Source: CAIPVR01 sp049316905 (GTDB taxonomy: Bacteria; Actinomycetota; Acidimicrobiia; Acidimicrobiales; Microtrichaceae). From it: a stretch of DNA of 7,175 nt. The notes under the pieces are model-generated. The model worked only from the letters and a program-made list of their open reading frames with translations, made no database searches and was not told the origin of the DNA. Both the position numbers and the translations under genes were made by a program. Location: NCBI GenBank assembly GCA_049316905.1, contig JBMOJH010000139.1:1-7175 (forward strand), given 5' to 3'. Positions 5,274-7,175 of the stretch are shown here, one piece after another; positions within the stretch are counted from its first letter, which is position 1; each line of letters begins with the position of its first letter.

Positions 5274-7060
5274 GGTTCGTCCTCACTGGTGGGGGTCCCG
5301 TCCTCCGACGCCGGGCGGCGCGGCGGGTCGCCGGCGTCGGTGCGCGTGCCCTCGATCCCCAGCCCTCCGGCGAGCTCCGCCGCGACGTCGCGCAGGGCCT
5401 GGCCCGCAGTGGGTGGGGCGCCCTCGGCACCGCCGGCTCCCACATCGTGGGCGCCCTCATCGCGGTCGGCCGGAGCCGGTTGCTCGGGGCCGGGCCCGCC
5501 GGGACCGTCCTCCGGGGGACCGCCATCGACCCCGTTGGCGGCCGGGTGGTTCGCGCGGGCCCGCGCCTGCGCGGCACCCGGGCCGATCGTCTCGACCGCC
5601 TGACGGATCCCGCTGCGTAGTCCCAACCGCATCGACCGGCCGGCGAGCACGCCCGCGCCGATCAGGATGAGCGCCGCGAGCCACAGGGTGATGCGCACGC
5701 CCGGCACCGCGAGGTCGAAGCCGAAGAGGCTCATCGTGGGCACCTCGGGCTCCGGGTCGCCGGTGGCGGCGCGTGCGAACCCGTTGAAGATCGTGGCGAG
5801 GAACGGACCGATGAGGAGCGCCAGCAGGACGCACAGCCGCACGAGCGTGAGCATCGTGGCGAAGATCCGGCCACGGAGCTCGTCGTCGGTGTGGGCCTGC
5901 AGCAGCGTGAAGCCGAGCACGTACACCGCGCCGGCGAACAGGCCGAGGCCGAACACGCCCAGTGCGGCCAGCCAGAAGGTCGACATGGACACGCCGAAGA
6001 ACATCGACACGCCCGCGGCCATCACCAGGAAGGGGAAGGCCACCTCCTTGTTGATGCGTTTCTGCAGCACCGAGAGCAGCACCACGCCGGTGGCCACCCC
6101 CACCCCGAGCGCGGTGATGAACAGCGGGAACGTGTTCGTGTTGCCGATGACGAAGCGGGCGAAGGTGGGCCCGAGGGGCACGAGCATGGCGCCACCCATC
6201 AGCCCGCACGCGAGGCCGAGGATGACGCCCCGCACGATGGGGTTCACGTAGATGAACTCCCATCCCTCCCGGATCTCGTCGAAGGTGCGGCGTAGGTAGG
6301 AGCGCTCGGCCTCCATGGCCTCGGCACCGTCGGTGCGGAGGTCGGCGCGGGCCGCCGCGGCCTGCTCCACCGGCGCCGTGGTGGGCATCCCGCGGAACAC
6401 GAACCGGCCGAGGATGAACGCGGAGGCGAGGAAGCTCAGGGCGTCGAAGTAGAAGGCCAGGCTCTGGGTGTCGCCGAGGTTCCGGTTCAGGCCGAGGAAC
6501 CCGAGGAACGACATCGCCGCGAGCCGGTCGTTGAGCTCCTTCAGGCCGAACTGGATCGGTCCGGCGATCGGCATCGTGGCGTAGGCGGCCACGAGCGACA
6601 GCGAGTTCGCGGTGGTCAGCTTCTCGGGCGGCACCACGGAGGGCACGGTGGCCTCCTTCGCCGCCGACCACATCAGCGTGAACACCTCGAGGATGAGGCT
6701 GGCGAAGATCAGGCCGGGCACGGTCCGCACCAGCGGCAGCAGGAGGAACACCCCGGCACGCGCCACGTCCGCGGTGATCATGATCGTCCGACGGTTCACC
6801 CGGTCCACGAGCACGCCGACGAACGGGGCGAGGAACAGCCCCGGGGCCACCCGGGCCGTGGTCACGAGGGCGATCGCCGCCTCGGGCTGGGTCGAGATGG
6901 TGGCCGCGAGCGAGGTGATGGCGAAGAAGCCCACCCAGTCGCCGAGGGCCGAGATGACCTGGACGTTGAAGAGGGCGAAGAACCGCCGCGTGCCGAAGGC
7001 CCGTTCGATCCAGCCCTGCTGCTCCGGTGAGCCGGACACGTCGACGGGCGTGTCAGTCAC
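5270..7060 (-). CDS. major facilitator superfamily (MFS) transporter with long acidic C-terminal tail
   Basis: This 596-residue membrane protein has about 11-12 hydrophobic segments, roughly at 28-50, 60-85, 103-128, 153-172, 201-223, 274-300, 311-332, 340-358, 362-388, 402-427 and 456-475. Loop 2-3 carries the MFS motif A variant GVLVDRVNRR (82-91), and DDELRGRIFA (392-401) is typical of the EntS-like/MFS_3 branch of exporters. Residues 173-200 form an extra loop, and a charged cytoplasmic stretch (about 225-270) joins the two halves. Residues about 490-596 are a Gly/Pro/acid-rich tail with one possible short helix (553-568), unlikely to be in the membrane. The GTG start overlaps the upstream gene's stop by 8 nt and has no clear ribosome site, so translation probably re-initiates after that stop. 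The stop overlaps tmk as GTGA. The substrate is unknown; drug or siderophore export is only a family-level guess. Confidence 0.9.
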   Translation of the reverse strand: MTDTPVDVSGSPEQQGWIERAFGTRRFFALFNVQVISALGDWVGFFAITSLAATISTQPEAAIALVTTARVAPGLFLAPFVGVLVDRVNRRTIMITADVARAGVFLLLPLVRTVPGLIFASLILEVFTLMWSAAKEATVPSVVPPEKLTTANSLSLVAAYATMPIAGPIQFGLKELNDRLAAMSFLGFLGLNRNLGDTQSLAFYFDALSFLASAFILGRFVFRGMPTTAPVEQAAAARADLRTDGAEAMEAERSYLRRTFDEIREGWEFIYVNPIVRGVILGLACGLMGGAMLVPLGPTFARFVIGNTNTFPLFITALGVGVATGVVLLSVLQKRINKEVAFPFLVMAAGVSMFFGVSMSTFWLAALGVFGLGLFAGAVYVLGFTLLQAHTDDELRGRIFATMLTLVRLCVLLALLIGPFLATIFNGFARAATGDPEPEVPTMSLFGFDLAVPGVRITLWLAALILIGAGVLAGRSMRLGLRSGIRQAVETIGPGAAQARARANHPAANGVDGGPPEDGPGGPGPEQPAPADRDEGAHDVGAGGAEGAPPTAGQALRDVAAELAGGLGIEGTRTDAGDPPRRPASEDGTPTSEDEP

Positions 7061-7175
7061 CGTCGGGGGCCGGGGCCTTCGCCGCCGCCTTCTTGGCCGG
7101 CGCCTTCTTCTTCGCGGCGGCCTTCTTGGCGGGCGCCTTCTTCTTGGTGGCCTTCTTCTTGGTGGCCTTCTTCTT
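7053..7175 (-). CDS. topA: C-terminal Lys/Ala-rich tail of probable DNA topoisomerase I (partial)
   Basis: Only the last 40 codons are in the window; the gene continues past the right edge. The tail is made of KKKAT, KKKAP, AKKAAA and similar units and ends in APAPDGD. Actinobacterial topoisomerase I commonly ends in such a basic tail, which holds the enzyme on DNA and aids processivity. The downstream order with tmk and holB fits topA. A histone-like HU or H1-type protein has a similar tail and cannot be excluded from these residues alone. The stop (7055-7053) lies 8 nt inside the transporter gene, so it is probably the upstream member of the operon, whose promoter is outside the window. Confidence 0.68.
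   Translation of the reverse strand, partial: KKKATKKKATKKKAPAKKAAAKKKAPAKKAAAKAPAPDGD
7146..7175 (-). repeat. 15-bp tandem repeat coding for the KKKAT units
   Basis: GGTGGCCTTCTTCTT occurs twice in a row, exactly, at 7146-7160 and 7161-7175 on the plus strand. A preceding degenerate part uses related units such as GGCGCCTTCTTCTT. The array reaches the window edge, so its copy number is unknown. Exact identity suggests recent slippage or gene conversion within the tail. Confidence 0.85.

Noticed and set aside
5667..6251. Plus-strand frame opposite the MFS gene
   Set aside because: The opposite strand encodes clear membrane segments and MFS motifs; this frame has none and no ribosome site.
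7053..7175. HU-like (hupB) or H1-like tail as the first choice for the partial gene
   Set aside because: The tail alone allows it, but the neighbourhood with tmk and holB favours topA; kept as the main alternative.
1..7175. CRISPR array, insertion sequence, prophage or toxin-antitoxin genes
   Set aside because: No regularly spaced repeats, transposase motifs, phage genes or small paired reading frames with ribosome sites were seen on either strand.

Overview
The window comes from a very GC-rich bacterial chromosome, most likely an actinobacterium. Three things point there: a deazaflavin (F420)-dependent oxidoreductase family gene, the replication cluster topA(tail)-MFS-tmk-holB with a lysine/alanine-rich topoisomerase tail, and frequent GTG starts with a probable leaderless transcript. 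The class Acidimicrobiia is my best guess from gene order and style, but the sequence alone does not prove it.

Layout, left to right. Positions 1-76 hold a complete tRNA-Thr(CGU) on the minus strand with an encoded CCA end. Positions 77-150 hold a two-tier hairpin that probably ends the next gene's transcript, plus a weak candidate tRNA promoter. Positions 151-2901 (minus) encode a 916-residue secreted protein: a signal peptide, a lysyl-oxidase-like copper domain, then a duplicated Ig-like plus beta-rich module. A 119-bp divergent intergenic region follows, with a perfect inverted repeat and a -10 hexamer placed for a leaderless transcript. Positions 3021-3497 (plus) encode a Ddn-like F420-dependent nitroreductase/quinone reductase family protein. 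A 76-bp convergent gap then holds a 44-bp quasi-palindrome, probably a bidirectional terminator.

From 3574 to the right edge, everything is one tightly packed minus-strand operon, read right to left: the C-terminal tail of a probable DNA topoisomerase I, an MFS transporter, thymidylate kinase, and DNA polymerase III delta' subunit. Each stop overlaps the next start, by 8, 4 and 4 nt. The last two junctions are both GTGA, so translation is probably coupled along the operon. Topoisomerase, dTMP kinase and clamp-loader subunit all serve DNA replication; the transporter is the outlier.

I see no mobile element, CRISPR array or phage gene. Most of the window is ordinary core genome. The least ordinary parts are the secreted lysyl-oxidase-like protein, the palindromic intergenic elements, the cysteine-free delta' subunit and the transporter locked inside the replication operon. 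No intergenic stretch exceeds about 120 bp.
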